From: Spirochaeta isovalerica | GTDB lineage: Bacteria > Spirochaetota > Spirochaetia > DSM-2461 | NCBI RefSeq assembly: GCF_014207565.1 | Contig: NZ_JACHGJ010000001.1 | Coordinates: 372,001 to 436,000 of the forward strand | DNA length: 64,000 bases | Reading direction: 5' to 3' | Shown: in pieces, positions 42,190 through 49,230 of the stretch | Layout of the letters: each line of letters starts with the position of its first letter | Numbering within the stretch: position 1 is the first letter of the stretch | Program-made: the position numbers and the translations under genes | Notes under the pieces: model-generated | What the model saw: the letters and a program-made list of their open reading frames with translations, nothing else | Told to the model about the DNA's origin: nothing | The model's database searches: none

Positions 42190-44201
42190 AAGCCTTTTTC
42201 CCTGTCTCTGATAGCTGTTAGTGGCAGCGATATAATAAAAAGAGTACCTTTGTCATCTGATTTCTCAAGCCAGAGATTGCCTCCGTGATGATTCTTAATA
42301 ATATAATAACTGATCGATAAGCCGAGTCCTTTTCCCTGGCTGATACCTTTTGTAGAGAAGAAGGGTTCAAAAACTCTTTTTTGAATTTCATCGTCGATCC
42401 CGGGACCATTGTCTTCTATTTCAATCTGCAGAGAGTTGACTCCCAGACTCGTACGGACGAAAATTTTCGGATCATTATGATCTGCGGTTTTCAATACCTG
42501 AAGGGCATTCCGGAAGATGTTGTAGAAAGCCTGTTCAAGTTTTTTTTCATTGCAGGGAATTGCCGGCAGATCGGGACTGTATTCCTCGATAACAGAAATT
42601 GATTCGTTGAGAAAATCCGAATGGAAATCCTCATCCATTTTTAATGAAATCAAGGCGTGTGACAGTATTTCCTCAACATGAAACAGGCTGTTTACAAAAG
42701 AATCACTCTGGCTGAATGTAACCATATCATCGACTATTTCCGCTGCTTTCCTGCCGGAGTCCAGAATTGATTGAATCATTTCCGGGATATTCCTCATCTC
42801 GCTGTATTTTAAAATGGCATCGAGGCTTGTTCCCGCTTCCTCTGCCTTTTTGATATTTGCAGGTATATCGAGATTCAGCCTGCGTCTGATATTCTGAGCG
42901 GATTGCATCATTCCCGCCAGGGGGTTGTTAATCTCATGCGCCATGCCGGCTGCAAGGCCCCCCACAGACAACATCTTTTCAGATTGTTTAATCAGTTCTT
43001 CGAGTTGTACTCTTTCCGTAATGTTTCTGATCTGAAGAATTCCCAACTCATTCCGTTGCTCTTTGAGTGAAAAGTAGCTGATTTCTCCATAAAATTCTTC
43101 GCTTTCTCCGATAGTGACTTTGCCTTTTATATCTGCGAAAGTTTCATCAATCATAATTTTTTCTTTTATGAGAGGATATATTTCACAATCTTTATCTATG
43201 AGAGAAAAGAGGTTACTGCCAATGATATCTTTTCCATTGTGCCCGGAGACTCTTCGGGCTTCAGGATTCCAGGTGTTTATTGTAAAATCCCGATTCAGTC
43301 CAATCAATATATATGGCATGGAATCGATAATGTCTTTGAGGTAATGATTCAGATAGCTGATTTCGTTGCGGGCTCTGTCTCCCGAAAGTATTTCAAGTTT
43401 CAGAAGCTCATTGGATTTTGCCAGTTCTTCTGTTCTTTCTTCCACTCTGGTTTCCAGTTCAGTGTAGAGGCTGTGAAGGCTGTTTATCATATTATTAATG
43501 GCATGTTGAATCGTATCTATTTCATCTTTCGGGTCAGATAGTTTAATACGGGCCAGAAGGTTTCCTTTTTCTACATTATTCAAGCATTTCAAAGAGTCAT
43601 TTATTCTTGAGGTGACGTTCTTTAATGAAAAATAGGTCAGGATCAACCCGGCAATTACAGGAATGATTGAAAGGGGGAGAACCAACCGCAGATAGTTACC
43701 GATCTCCCTGAAAAGATCCTCGGATGAGATTATCAGAATAATAATCCAGTCCCAGTAGGGGATCTTGACATATTTTAAAAAGAAAGCGCCCGACGCAGAG
43801 CTGCTGATATCCATTTCCCCGGAAATGTGAAGAAACATGTCACGTTCTAATTCCGGTAATGAATCCCTTTCCCTCGGGCTCGGGAAAACCCATTGATTCA
43901 CAGCGGTATCAATTATTATCAGCCGGCTCTCTGTTGAATCTCGATTGTCAGACATTTTATCGAGAAAATCTCTTTTTGCCTGATTGATATATTGCGGATA
44001 ATCATCCACTCCTGCTTTTTTCAAAATATCATGATCTGCTTCGATAAGACTGACGAGATTGTCCATATCTTTGCCAATCAGTTTTCGGTTGAGATCGTAA
44101 ATAACCCGGTTCATTACTGAAATCCCTGTCAGTACGACAATCAAAGCCATCAGGGCCGGTATAACCAGAGAAAACAGATTAATCTTATAGGTCAGTCTCA
44201 A
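42186..44201 (-). CDS. Membrane sensor histidine kinase (Cache-like, HAMP, PAS, HisKA, HATPase)
   Basis: A 671-residue kinase. Transmembrane helices at about 10-30 and 172-192 enclose a 140-residue periplasmic sensor. HAMP follows (about 193-248), a coiled coil, a PAS domain (about 285-400, MPYILIGLNRDFTINTWN), HisKA with H422 in AAGMAHEINNPLAG, and an HATPase domain with FYNIFRNALQVL, EDNGPGIDDE and GKGLGLSISYYI. All motifs needed for autophosphorylation are present. It is flanked by two solute-binding proteins with 4-base overlaps. No response regulator is encoded in the operon. Confidence 0.88.
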   Translation of the reverse strand: MRLTYKINLFSLVIPALMALIVVLTGISVMNRVIYDLNRKLIGKDMDNLVSLIEADHDILKKAGVDDYPQYINQAKRDFLDKMSDNRDSTESRLIIIDTAVNQWVFPSPRERDSLPELERDMFLHISGEMDISSSASGAFFLKYVKIPYWDWIIILIISSEDLFREIGNYLRLVLPLSIIPVIAGLILTYFSLKNVTSRINDSLKCLNNVEKGNLLARIKLSDPKDEIDTIQHAINNMINSLHSLYTELETRVEERTEELAKSNELLKLEILSGDRARNEISYLNHYLKDIIDSMPYILIGLNRDFTINTWNPEARRVSGHNGKDIIGSNLFSLIDKDCEIYPLIKEKIMIDETFADIKGKVTIGESEEFYGEISYFSLKEQRNELGILQIRNITERVQLEELIKQSEKMLSVGGLAAGMAHEINNPLAGMMQSAQNIRRRLNLDIPANIKKAEEAGTSLDAILKYSEMRNIPEMIQSILDSGRKAAEIVDDMVTFSQSDSFVNSLFHVEEILSHALISLKMDEDFHSDFLNESISVIEEYSPDLPAIPCNEKKLEQAFYNIFRNALQVLKTADHNDPKIFVRTSLGVNSLQIEIEDNGPGIDDEIQKRVFEPFFSTKGISQGKGLGLSISYYIIKNHHGGNLWLEKSDDKGTLFIISLPLTAIRDREKGL

Positions 44202-45139
44202 TGATATACCTCCGCAACCCGGAGCATATGAATGGGGATAATGACCTCAAGAGATTCAGAAGTTGACATATTAATATGAATTCGGGGGTCGCTGTCGAAT
44301 CTGATCGGAATATCGCCGGCTTTTTTTCCATTGTATAGCACATTTATTATTGAACCGGCCAGAAGTCTGCCCAGTTTAAGATAGTCCGGAGCCAGGCTTG
44401 CCAATACGCCTTTCCTGACCAGAAGATAGTTCAGGCTGAAAGAGGGAATTTTATTGCGAAGGAACACTTCCTTCTGAAAGTTTTCCAAAAAGAAATTCTG
44501 ATTTCCCAATATAACGGCATCAACAATACCGGAGTATTGGTCCAGAAAAATATCAATGTCCCGGCTCTTTGAGCATTCTTCAATGAAAAATTCGATTGAA
44601 AGATTCCTGCACGCTTGTTCCATATAATGCAAATCAGCTTCAGAGGAGGGATTCCCTCTTTCCAATAAGAGTAAAACAGAATCAAGATGAGGAATGAGAT
44701 TTTGCATAAAGGAAAGGAATTTCCCATAATCAGTGTAATAGCTTACTCCGGTAATATTGTTTCCCGGTCTCTCATTGTTGCGGATAAGACCGGTTTGCAA
44801 TGGATTATTAATGGCACCGAGGAACACCGGGACATTCAGAGAATTATCCTGTAAATAATCTATGCTTTCATGTCCCATAAGGACTATGGCGTCCTTTTCC
44901 TGATTGTAGCGTTTGATTATCGCATCAAATTGTTCAAAGTTTTTCAGGTTTCCCTGTATTTCAACTCTCAGGTCAGGCACAAGTTCCGATAGCAGCTCCA
45001 TGGAACCTGTTGTGATTTCTTCATTTAATCCAGAAGAGCCGATCCAGGCTGCGCCAAGATAAAAACTCTCTTCAGCTTCTGTTTCAAGGGAAACAAAAAA
45101 CATCAGGAATATTAAAAAAGCAATTGATCTTATGCTCAT
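44198..45139 (-). CDS. Periplasmic ABC_sub_bind-type solute-binding protein
   Basis: A 313-residue protein with a signal peptide (about residues 1-22). It resembles the TrpX-like ABC substrate-binding family: YLGAAWIGSSGLNEE, VPVFLGAINNPLQTGLI, then NNITGVSYYTDYGKF, a common block in that family. It ends with an unusual IPIHMLRVAEVYH tail. It overlaps the histidine kinase gene by 4 bases and lies 3 bases after a PilZ gene. No permease is adjacent, so it is probably a periplasmic ligand sensor for the kinase. Confidence 0.75.
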   Translation of the reverse strand: MSIRSIAFLIFLMFFVSLETEAEESFYLGAAWIGSSGLNEEITTGSMELLSELVPDLRVEIQGNLKNFEQFDAIIKRYNQEKDAIVLMGHESIDYLQDNSLNVPVFLGAINNPLQTGLIRNNERPGNNITGVSYYTDYGKFLSFMQNLIPHLDSVLLLLERGNPSSEADLHYMEQACRNLSIEFFIEECSKSRDIDIFLDQYSGIVDAVILGNQNFFLENFQKEVFLRNKIPSFSLNYLLVRKGVLASLAPDYLKLGRLLAGSIINVLYNGKKAGDIPIRFDSDPRIHINMSTSESLEVIIPIHMLRVAEVYH

Positions 45140-45142
45140 CTT

Positions 45143-45940
45143 TTACCGTATATGAAGTTTTCTCTCCATTTCGTGCTGAAGAGTCCTGTTAATATATGAC
45201 CTGAGTCTGGATTTAATCTGGCTGGTTACAAACTGATCGAAGAGAAGGACATAGAGCTTTTTTTCTCCTTCCTGAGAACGGAACCCAATGACGACAGCAG
45301 AAACACGGAGAAGGATTCCTCTCAATTTCAACTGTATGTCTTTCAGGTAGGTATTCTTTTCGAGATCTACTGAACTCTCCAGAGTCATTGCCATACCGAC
45401 TGAACTTATATCCACAATATGACCTGATATCAGATTATTGTTGATCGTTACGTTTAGGGTCGCTTCCGAGGGATTGCATTTGGCTCTGACAAACTTCCTC
45501 TGTCCTTTGACCTCATTTGCTTCAAGTGTTTTGATTATGATTTTCGTACTTTCTGTCAAGCCTAGCTTCAGTTTTATAAAGCCGCAGGGCACCATTATAT
45601 CCATAAGATACTTCTGGGCCAGATTAACATTTTCGTTATAAGTTACAATGCCTATTCGGGCATGACTGGATCCGGAAGTCTCCAGTATGGATCTGATAAG
45701 TTTTTCCCATTGAGGTTCTTCCAAACCTTCATCGATGTTTATAAACAGGATGGGGGAAGTGTAGAACTCGCAGATTGAAGAAACTTTTGTGTGATCATTA
45801 ATAAAATATACTTCATACTCTCTGTCTATAAGATCCTGAATCAACTCATTCTGTATAACACTGTGAGGGTAGATAAAGAATACTTTTTTACCAAATGTAC
45901 TAACGTCCATGATGACCTCTGAATTTTTTTTCTTTACCAT
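45143..45940 (-). CDS. PilZ protein with N-terminal receiver-like domain
   Basis: A 265-residue protein. Residues 18-135 have the alternating strand-helix order of a response-regulator receiver (KKVFFIYPHSVIQNELIQDL, PILFINIDE, IGIVTYNENVN), but the phospho-acceptor position is not a clean Asp triad. The C-terminal PilZ domain is complete, with R148-KFV-R152 and DISSVG at 177-182, so cyclic-di-GMP binding is expected. An alternative start at 45910 (MDVSTFG) has a better ribosome site (AGAGGT). It is the first gene of the five-gene sensor operon. Confidence 0.78.
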   Translation of the reverse strand: MVKKKNSEVIMDVSTFGKKVFFIYPHSVIQNELIQDLIDREYEVYFINDHTKVSSICEFYTSPILFINIDEGLEEPQWEKLIRSILETSGSSHARIGIVTYNENVNLAQKYLMDIMVPCGFIKLKLGLTESTKIIIKTLEANEVKGQRKFVRAKCNPSEATLNVTINNNLISGHIVDISSVGMAMTLESSVDLEKNTYLKDIQLKLRGILLRVSAVVIGFRSQEGEKKLYVLLFDQFVTSQIKSRLRSYINRTLQHEMERKLHIR

Positions 45941-45982
45941 ATATAATTCTAGTACATCGTTTATAAAAGCGCGGGAAAAGTT

Positions 45983-46348
45983 GTGGAGAAAAAATTAAAG
46001 CTGAAAGTTAGAATATACATCGAAGATGAAAAAAAGAATTCCTTTATGGGCATAGGTGTTTTGTGGCTTCTCGAAGGTATTGAAAATTGCGGTTCAATCA
46101 GACAGGCAGCCGGAGAAATGAATATGTCTTACACAAAAGCCCATCAGATTCTAAAAAATCTTGAAGAATCTCTCGGCGAAACAATTCTGCAGCGGCATAA
46201 AGGCGGAAATGAGCGATCGGGAACATCTTTAACTGGATTCGGTAAAACATTTCTGAAAAGTTACAGGAAATTCAATGAAAAAGTTGTTTCTGATACACAA
46301 ATGGAGTTCGATCGGTTTTTGAAAGAAATGGAAATAGAGAGCGTCTGA
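45983..46348 (+). CDS. ModE-like winged-helix DNA-binding protein
   Basis: A 121-residue protein matching the N-terminal DNA-binding domain of ModE/LysR-type regulators: GVLWLLEGIENCGSIRQAAG, MNMSYTKAHQILKNLEESLG and a TSLTGFGKTFLKSYRKF tail. The molybdate-binding MOP domains of full ModE are absent, so the ligand, if any, is different. The start is GTG at 45983. The next gene starts 16 bases downstream of its stop codon. Confidence 0.75.
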   Translation: MEKKLKLKVRIYIEDEKKNSFMGIGVLWLLEGIENCGSIRQAAGEMNMSYTKAHQILKNLEESLGETILQRHKGGNERSGTSLTGFGKTFLKSYRKFNEKVVSDTQMEFDRFLKEMEIESV

Positions 46349-46351
46349 TTT

Positions 46352-46357
46352 TATAAT
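46352..46357 (+). promoter_or_regulatory. -10 element for the SpoIIAA-like/HPr pair, leaderless arrangement
   Basis: TATAAT lies 7 bases before ATG 46365; TGGAAA (46329-46334) is at 17-base spacing. No Shine-Dalgarno sequence is present. Confidence 0.45.
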
Positions 46358-46364
46358 GATGGAT

Positions 46365-46700
46365 ATGAGCCAAAATAATTTGTTAATTGTGGATTTGGAA
46401 AATCTTGAAACTGATGGACTCCGAGAAAAATTCAACACCATTAAAAGCTGGATCCGGCCCGGAAACGGAAAAGCAAAGATGCTTATCAATTGTAACAAAC
46501 TAAAACTGACTAACAGTTTAATCGACTTTTTTATTGAGTTTTATTCTGAACGGGAAGATGATATTGCGGCTATTGCCATCAGCGGAGTCGGAAGCGGTGT
46601 TCGTAGAGTAATTCTTGACTCCACAGGTATTCCTTTTTTTTATGCTGAAGATAAAGAAGAGGGAATTGAGCTGCTGAATGATCTGGATGAGGATGTTTAA
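46365..46700 (+). CDS. Hypothetical protein, SpoIIAA/STAS-like
   Basis: A 111-residue protein. It has alternating strands and helices (NNLLIVDLENLE, KAKMLINCNKLK, DIAAIAISGVGSGVRRVILD) and ends in FFYAEDKEEGIELLNDLDED, which recalls the C-terminus of SpoIIAA-like proteins. The family call is tentative. In-frame ATGs at 46356 and 46359 overlap or abut the -10 box, so 46365 is preferred. HPr starts 2 bases after its stop. Confidence 0.5.
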   Translation: MSQNNLLIVDLENLETDGLREKFNTIKSWIRPGNGKAKMLINCNKLKLTNSLIDFFIEFYSEREDDIAAIAISGVGSGVRRVILDSTGIPFFYAEDKEEGIELLNDLDEDV

Positions 46701-46702
46701 AA

Positions 46703-46975
46703 ATGACAGAAGTACGTGCAACGATAAAGAATCGGCAGGGAATACATGTTCGGCCATCGGGTGTGATTATCAATGAAATTGAAAACATTAAAAGTGATAT
46801 CATTCTTGAGGCCAAAGGTATATCCATGCCTCTTATGAGCATCATGGATCTTTTGGCTCTGGGGCTTCAGCACAATGAGGAGGTTCTTATAACAGTGAGT
46901 GGTGAAGATGAAAAAAACGCTTCAGAAAAATTAAAGGAACTGTTTGAACGGGAATATGATTTCCCTCCCCGATAA
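46703..46975 (+). CDS. HPr-family phosphocarrier protein
   Basis: A 90-residue HPr. The PEP-dependent phosphorylation site H15 lies in RQGIHVRPS, and S46 in LMSIMDLLALG is at the exact position used by HPr kinase. Both regulatory sites are therefore conserved. HPr normally passes phosphate from Enzyme I to sugar-specific EII proteins, or acts only in regulation where no EII exists. No other PTS gene is in the window; the neighbours are a ModE-like regulator and a SpoIIAA-like protein. Confidence 0.88.
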   Translation: MTEVRATIKNRQGIHVRPSGVIINEIENIKSDIILEAKGISMPLMSIMDLLALGLQHNEEVLITVSGEDEKNASEKLKELFEREYDFPPR

Positions 46976-47001
46976 AAATTACAAAAAAATCTATATATGA
47001 A

Positions 47002-47030
47002 TTGACGAATATAGATGATTCTGCTATATT
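47002..47030 (+). promoter_or_regulatory. Promoter of the methyltransferase-peptide-radical SAM locus
   Basis: TTGACG (47002-47007), a 17-base spacer and TATATT (47025-47030) preceded by TGC, an extended -10. It is one of the strongest promoters in the window by match to consensus. Confidence 0.75.
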
Positions 47031-47031
47031 C
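47007..47031. promoter_or_regulatory. 25-base operator-like palindrome over the promoter
   Basis: GAATATAG (47007-47014), 9 bases, then CTATATTC (47024-47031): a perfect 8-base inverted repeat covering the end of the -35, the spacer and the whole -10. A dimeric repressor bound here would block RNA polymerase. No regulator gene is adjacent, so the ligand is unknown. Confidence 0.6.
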
Positions 47032-47067
47032 TCATTAAATAAAAAATTACCAAAATAAAGGTATTTA

Positions 47068-47730
47068 TTGGATAATCAGTGTATGAGTGAAACAAATAAA
47101 GAAATTAACATTCGTTATAGCGTGCTCGCTCAGGATGACAGCTGCTGTCTATCCTGTGGAGGGGCGCTGGATAAAAGTGAAGCCGGACCCGGAGACGTAT
47201 GTGTTGATCTGGGAAGCGGCAGGGGCACCGATGTACTCCGTCTGGCAGAAATAGTTGGAGATGAAGGCTTCGTCTATGGTCTCGACCTCTCTGACGGGAT
47301 GATCTCTAAAGCGAAAAAAACCGCAGAGCGAATGGGTGTTCAGAACGTTGAATTTATCCAGACAGATCTTTCAGAGATTCCTCTGGAGGAAAAATCTGTC
47401 GATATCATTATTTCCAACTGCGTGCTCAACCATGTTTCGGATAAGCAGAAGATATGGAATGAAATCTACAGAATACTGAAAAAAGGCGGTACGTTTACCG
47501 TTAGCGATATTTACTCATCAGAACCTGTACCTGCTGAATATGCAAATGATCCCGCAGCTATAGCCGAATGCTGGGCTGGTTCTGTTACCAGAGATGTGTA
47601 TCTCGAGACACTGGCCAATGCCGGGTTCGATAATATCGAAATCCTCGAAGAAAGCGCACCTTATGAAAAAGGGAAAATTTTATGTTCCAGCTGGACAATA
47701 CGCGGTACCCGTACCCGTTGCTGCGGCTGA
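47068..47730 (+). CDS. ArsM-like SAM-dependent methyltransferase
   Basis: A 220-residue class I methyltransferase. SAM motif I is VDLGSGRGTD (46-55); GLDLSDGMISKAKK and SNCVLNHVSDKQKIWNEIYR resemble arsenite methyltransferases. Cysteines at 26, 27 and 30 (DDSCCLSC), 168 (AECWAG, the ArsM position) and 218-219 (the CCG C-terminus) suggest thiol or metalloid chemistry. The segment between the N-terminal CC and motif I is shorter than in typical bacterial ArsM. Start: TTG at 47068 with AAAGG upstream, or ATG at 47083. It leads a locus with a Cys peptide and radical SAM enzyme, so the substrate may be the peptide rather than arsenic. Confidence 0.75.
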   Translation: MDNQCMSETNKEINIRYSVLAQDDSCCLSCGGALDKSEAGPGDVCVDLGSGRGTDVLRLAEIVGDEGFVYGLDLSDGMISKAKKTAERMGVQNVEFIQTDLSEIPLEEKSVDIIISNCVLNHVSDKQKIWNEIYRILKKGGTFTVSDIYSSEPVPAEYANDPAAIAECWAGSVTRDVYLETLANAGFDNIEILEESAPYEKGKILCSSWTIRGTRTRCCG

Positions 47731-47762
47731 AGCATTAATAAAATGGAATGAGGAGGTGTAAT

Positions 47763-47858
47763 ATGAAATCACTTGTTCGTAAAACAAAAGCAACTGATAA
47801 AAAAGTTGCACAGTGTTGTGCCAAGATCTCTACAGTTGTAGCGGGTTGTCACGACTAA
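47763..47858 (+). CDS. Short Cys-containing peptide, candidate radical SAM substrate (RiPP precursor)
   Basis: A 31-residue open frame directly before the radical SAM gene, preceded by a very strong ribosome site (GAGGAGGT). The N-terminal half is Lys-rich and polar, and the C-terminal half reads CCAKISTVVAGCHD, with three cysteines at residues 18, 19 and 29. This leader-plus-core form, the position between a methyltransferase and a radical SAM/SPASM enzyme, and the hairpin after the stop are typical of ribosomally made, modified peptides. The family is not one I can name. It is too short for ordinary gene callers. Confidence 0.75.
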   Translation: MKSLVRKTKATDKKVAQCCAKISTVVAGCHD

Positions 47859-47866
47859 ATGGTTCT

Positions 47867-47890
47867 GATGGGGTCGGAAACGGCCCCATC
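47867..47890 (+). terminator. Hairpin after the peptide gene, possible attenuator
   Basis: GATGGGGTC-GGAAAC-GGCCCCATC forms a 9-base stem (one G-T pair) 8 bases after the peptide stop codon. Only TT follows, so termination would be partial at best. It could stabilise the short peptide mRNA and raise peptide output over enzyme output. Confidence 0.55.
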
Positions 47891-47904
47891 TTCAGGGAGA
47901 GTTC

Positions 47905-49230
47905 ATGGTTTTTTCAAAACATAATATATTTTCAAAAATTACTGATTCTGAAAATTATTTCATTGTAAATCCTCTTTCGGGGCAGGCGGACATTCTTCCT
48001 CCCGAAAAAGCACAGGAAATATTAGAAAAGAAATATACAGATATCGATGAGTACGTTGAGAAAGGGTATATCGTCGATGAAAAGGAAGAAGAGAAAGTTT
48101 ACAAACGTGCTTATCTTGATTTCCTCGATAATCGAGATGATTCAGAAATACAGATCTTTTTCGTCCCCTGGTATACCTGTAACTTTAAATGTACATACTG
48201 CTACCAGGAAGGATATTCCGAAAAAGATGAATCAATTTCTCCTGACGTGATTGATGCTTTTTTCGAATATGTGAACAGAGAATTTGCCGGCAAACCCAAA
48301 TATGTAACGGTTTTCGGTGGCGAACCGCTTCTTCCCGGAGTCAACAGTAAAGCTTCCATTGAGTATCTTGTGAATAAAGCAAACGAGAACAATCTGGATC
48401 TGGCTTTCGTTACAAACGGCTATGCTCTGGAAGAATATGTTCCCATTCTAAAGAAAGGAAGAATCCGTGAAGTTCAGGTAACCATAGACGGAACGAAAGA
48501 AGTTCATGATAGCCGGCGACCTCTCAAGGGAGGGAAAGACACCTTTGAAGCCATTGTGCGCGGTGTTGATAAAGCTCTTGAAGAAGGAATTATGATCAAT
48601 CTCCGATCCGTTGTGGATAAGGATAATATGGAGAATCTTGTCGGTCTTGCAGATTATGCTATTGAGAAGGGATGGGCTTCCCACCCCGATTTCAAAACAC
48701 AGCTGGGCCGAAATTATGAACTTCATTTCTGTCAGTCCGATCAGAACAGACTTTATGACAGAGTGGGGCTATACAAAGATCTCTATAAGCTCATTCTGGA
48801 GAATCCACAGTTCCTGGAGTACCATAAACCGGCTTATTCCATATCCAAATTCATTTTTGAAAATGGAGAGCTTCCCGATCCTCTATTTGATTCCTGTCCC
48901 GCCTGTAAGACTGAATGGGCTTTTGACTTTACGGGGAGAATCTACTCCTGTACGGCAACAGTCGGTAAATCGGGAGAATCGTTAGGTACATACTATCCTT
49001 CTGTAACCAGAAAGGATGAAGTGATAGACGAATGGGAGAGCAGAGATGTAACGACAATAGATAAGTGCCGTGATTGCTCTCTTCAGTTGGCTTGCGGCGG
49101 CGGTTGTGCTTCCGTAGCGAAAAATAATCATAAGGGAGAAATCCACTCACCGGACTGCAGGCCGGTTAGAGATCTGATGGAAATGGGAATTTCTCTTTAC
49201 TTTGAAAAAGGAGTCTTGAATAATGACTGA
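47905..49230 (+). CDS. Radical SAM/SPASM peptide maturase
   Basis: A 441-residue enzyme. Residues 1-80 form an N-terminal extension that could be a peptide-recognition domain. The radical SAM cluster motif is C92-x3-C96-x2-C99, GGEP is at 138-141. The SPASM domain is complete: C331, C334-x9-G344-x4-C349, then C388-x2-C391-x5-C397-x3-C401 and C418, enough for two auxiliary 4Fe-4S clusters. SPASM enzymes commonly install thioether, C-C or other crosslinks in short peptides. The start has GGGAG. The stop overlaps the next gene by 8 bases. The actual modification is unknown. Confidence 0.85.
   Translation: MVFSKHNIFSKITDSENYFIVNPLSGQADILPPEKAQEILEKKYTDIDEYVEKGYIVDEKEEEKVYKRAYLDFLDNRDDSEIQIFFVPWYTCNFKCTYCYQEGYSEKDESISPDVIDAFFEYVNREFAGKPKYVTVFGGEPLLPGVNSKASIEYLVNKANENNLDLAFVTNGYALEEYVPILKKGRIREVQVTIDGTKEVHDSRRPLKGGKDTFEAIVRGVDKALEEGIMINLRSVVDKDNMENLVGLADYAIEKGWASHPDFKTQLGRNYELHFCQSDQNRLYDRVGLYKDLYKLILENPQFLEYHKPAYSISKFIFENGELPDPLFDSCPACKTEWAFDFTGRIYSCTATVGKSGESLGTYYPSVTRKDEVIDEWESRDVTTIDKCRDCSLQLACGGGCASVAKNNHKGEIHSPDCRPVRDLMEMGISLYFEKGVLNND

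Noticed and set aside
39833-45139. ABC sugar uptake operon
   Set aside because: Two solute-binding proteins are present, but no permease or ATPase gene; a histidine kinase and a Cache protein take their place.
47068-47730. Arsenic-resistance operon
   Set aside because: Only the methyltransferase resembles an arsenic gene. No arsR, arsenite pump or arsenate reductase is present, and the neighbours form a peptide-modification locus.
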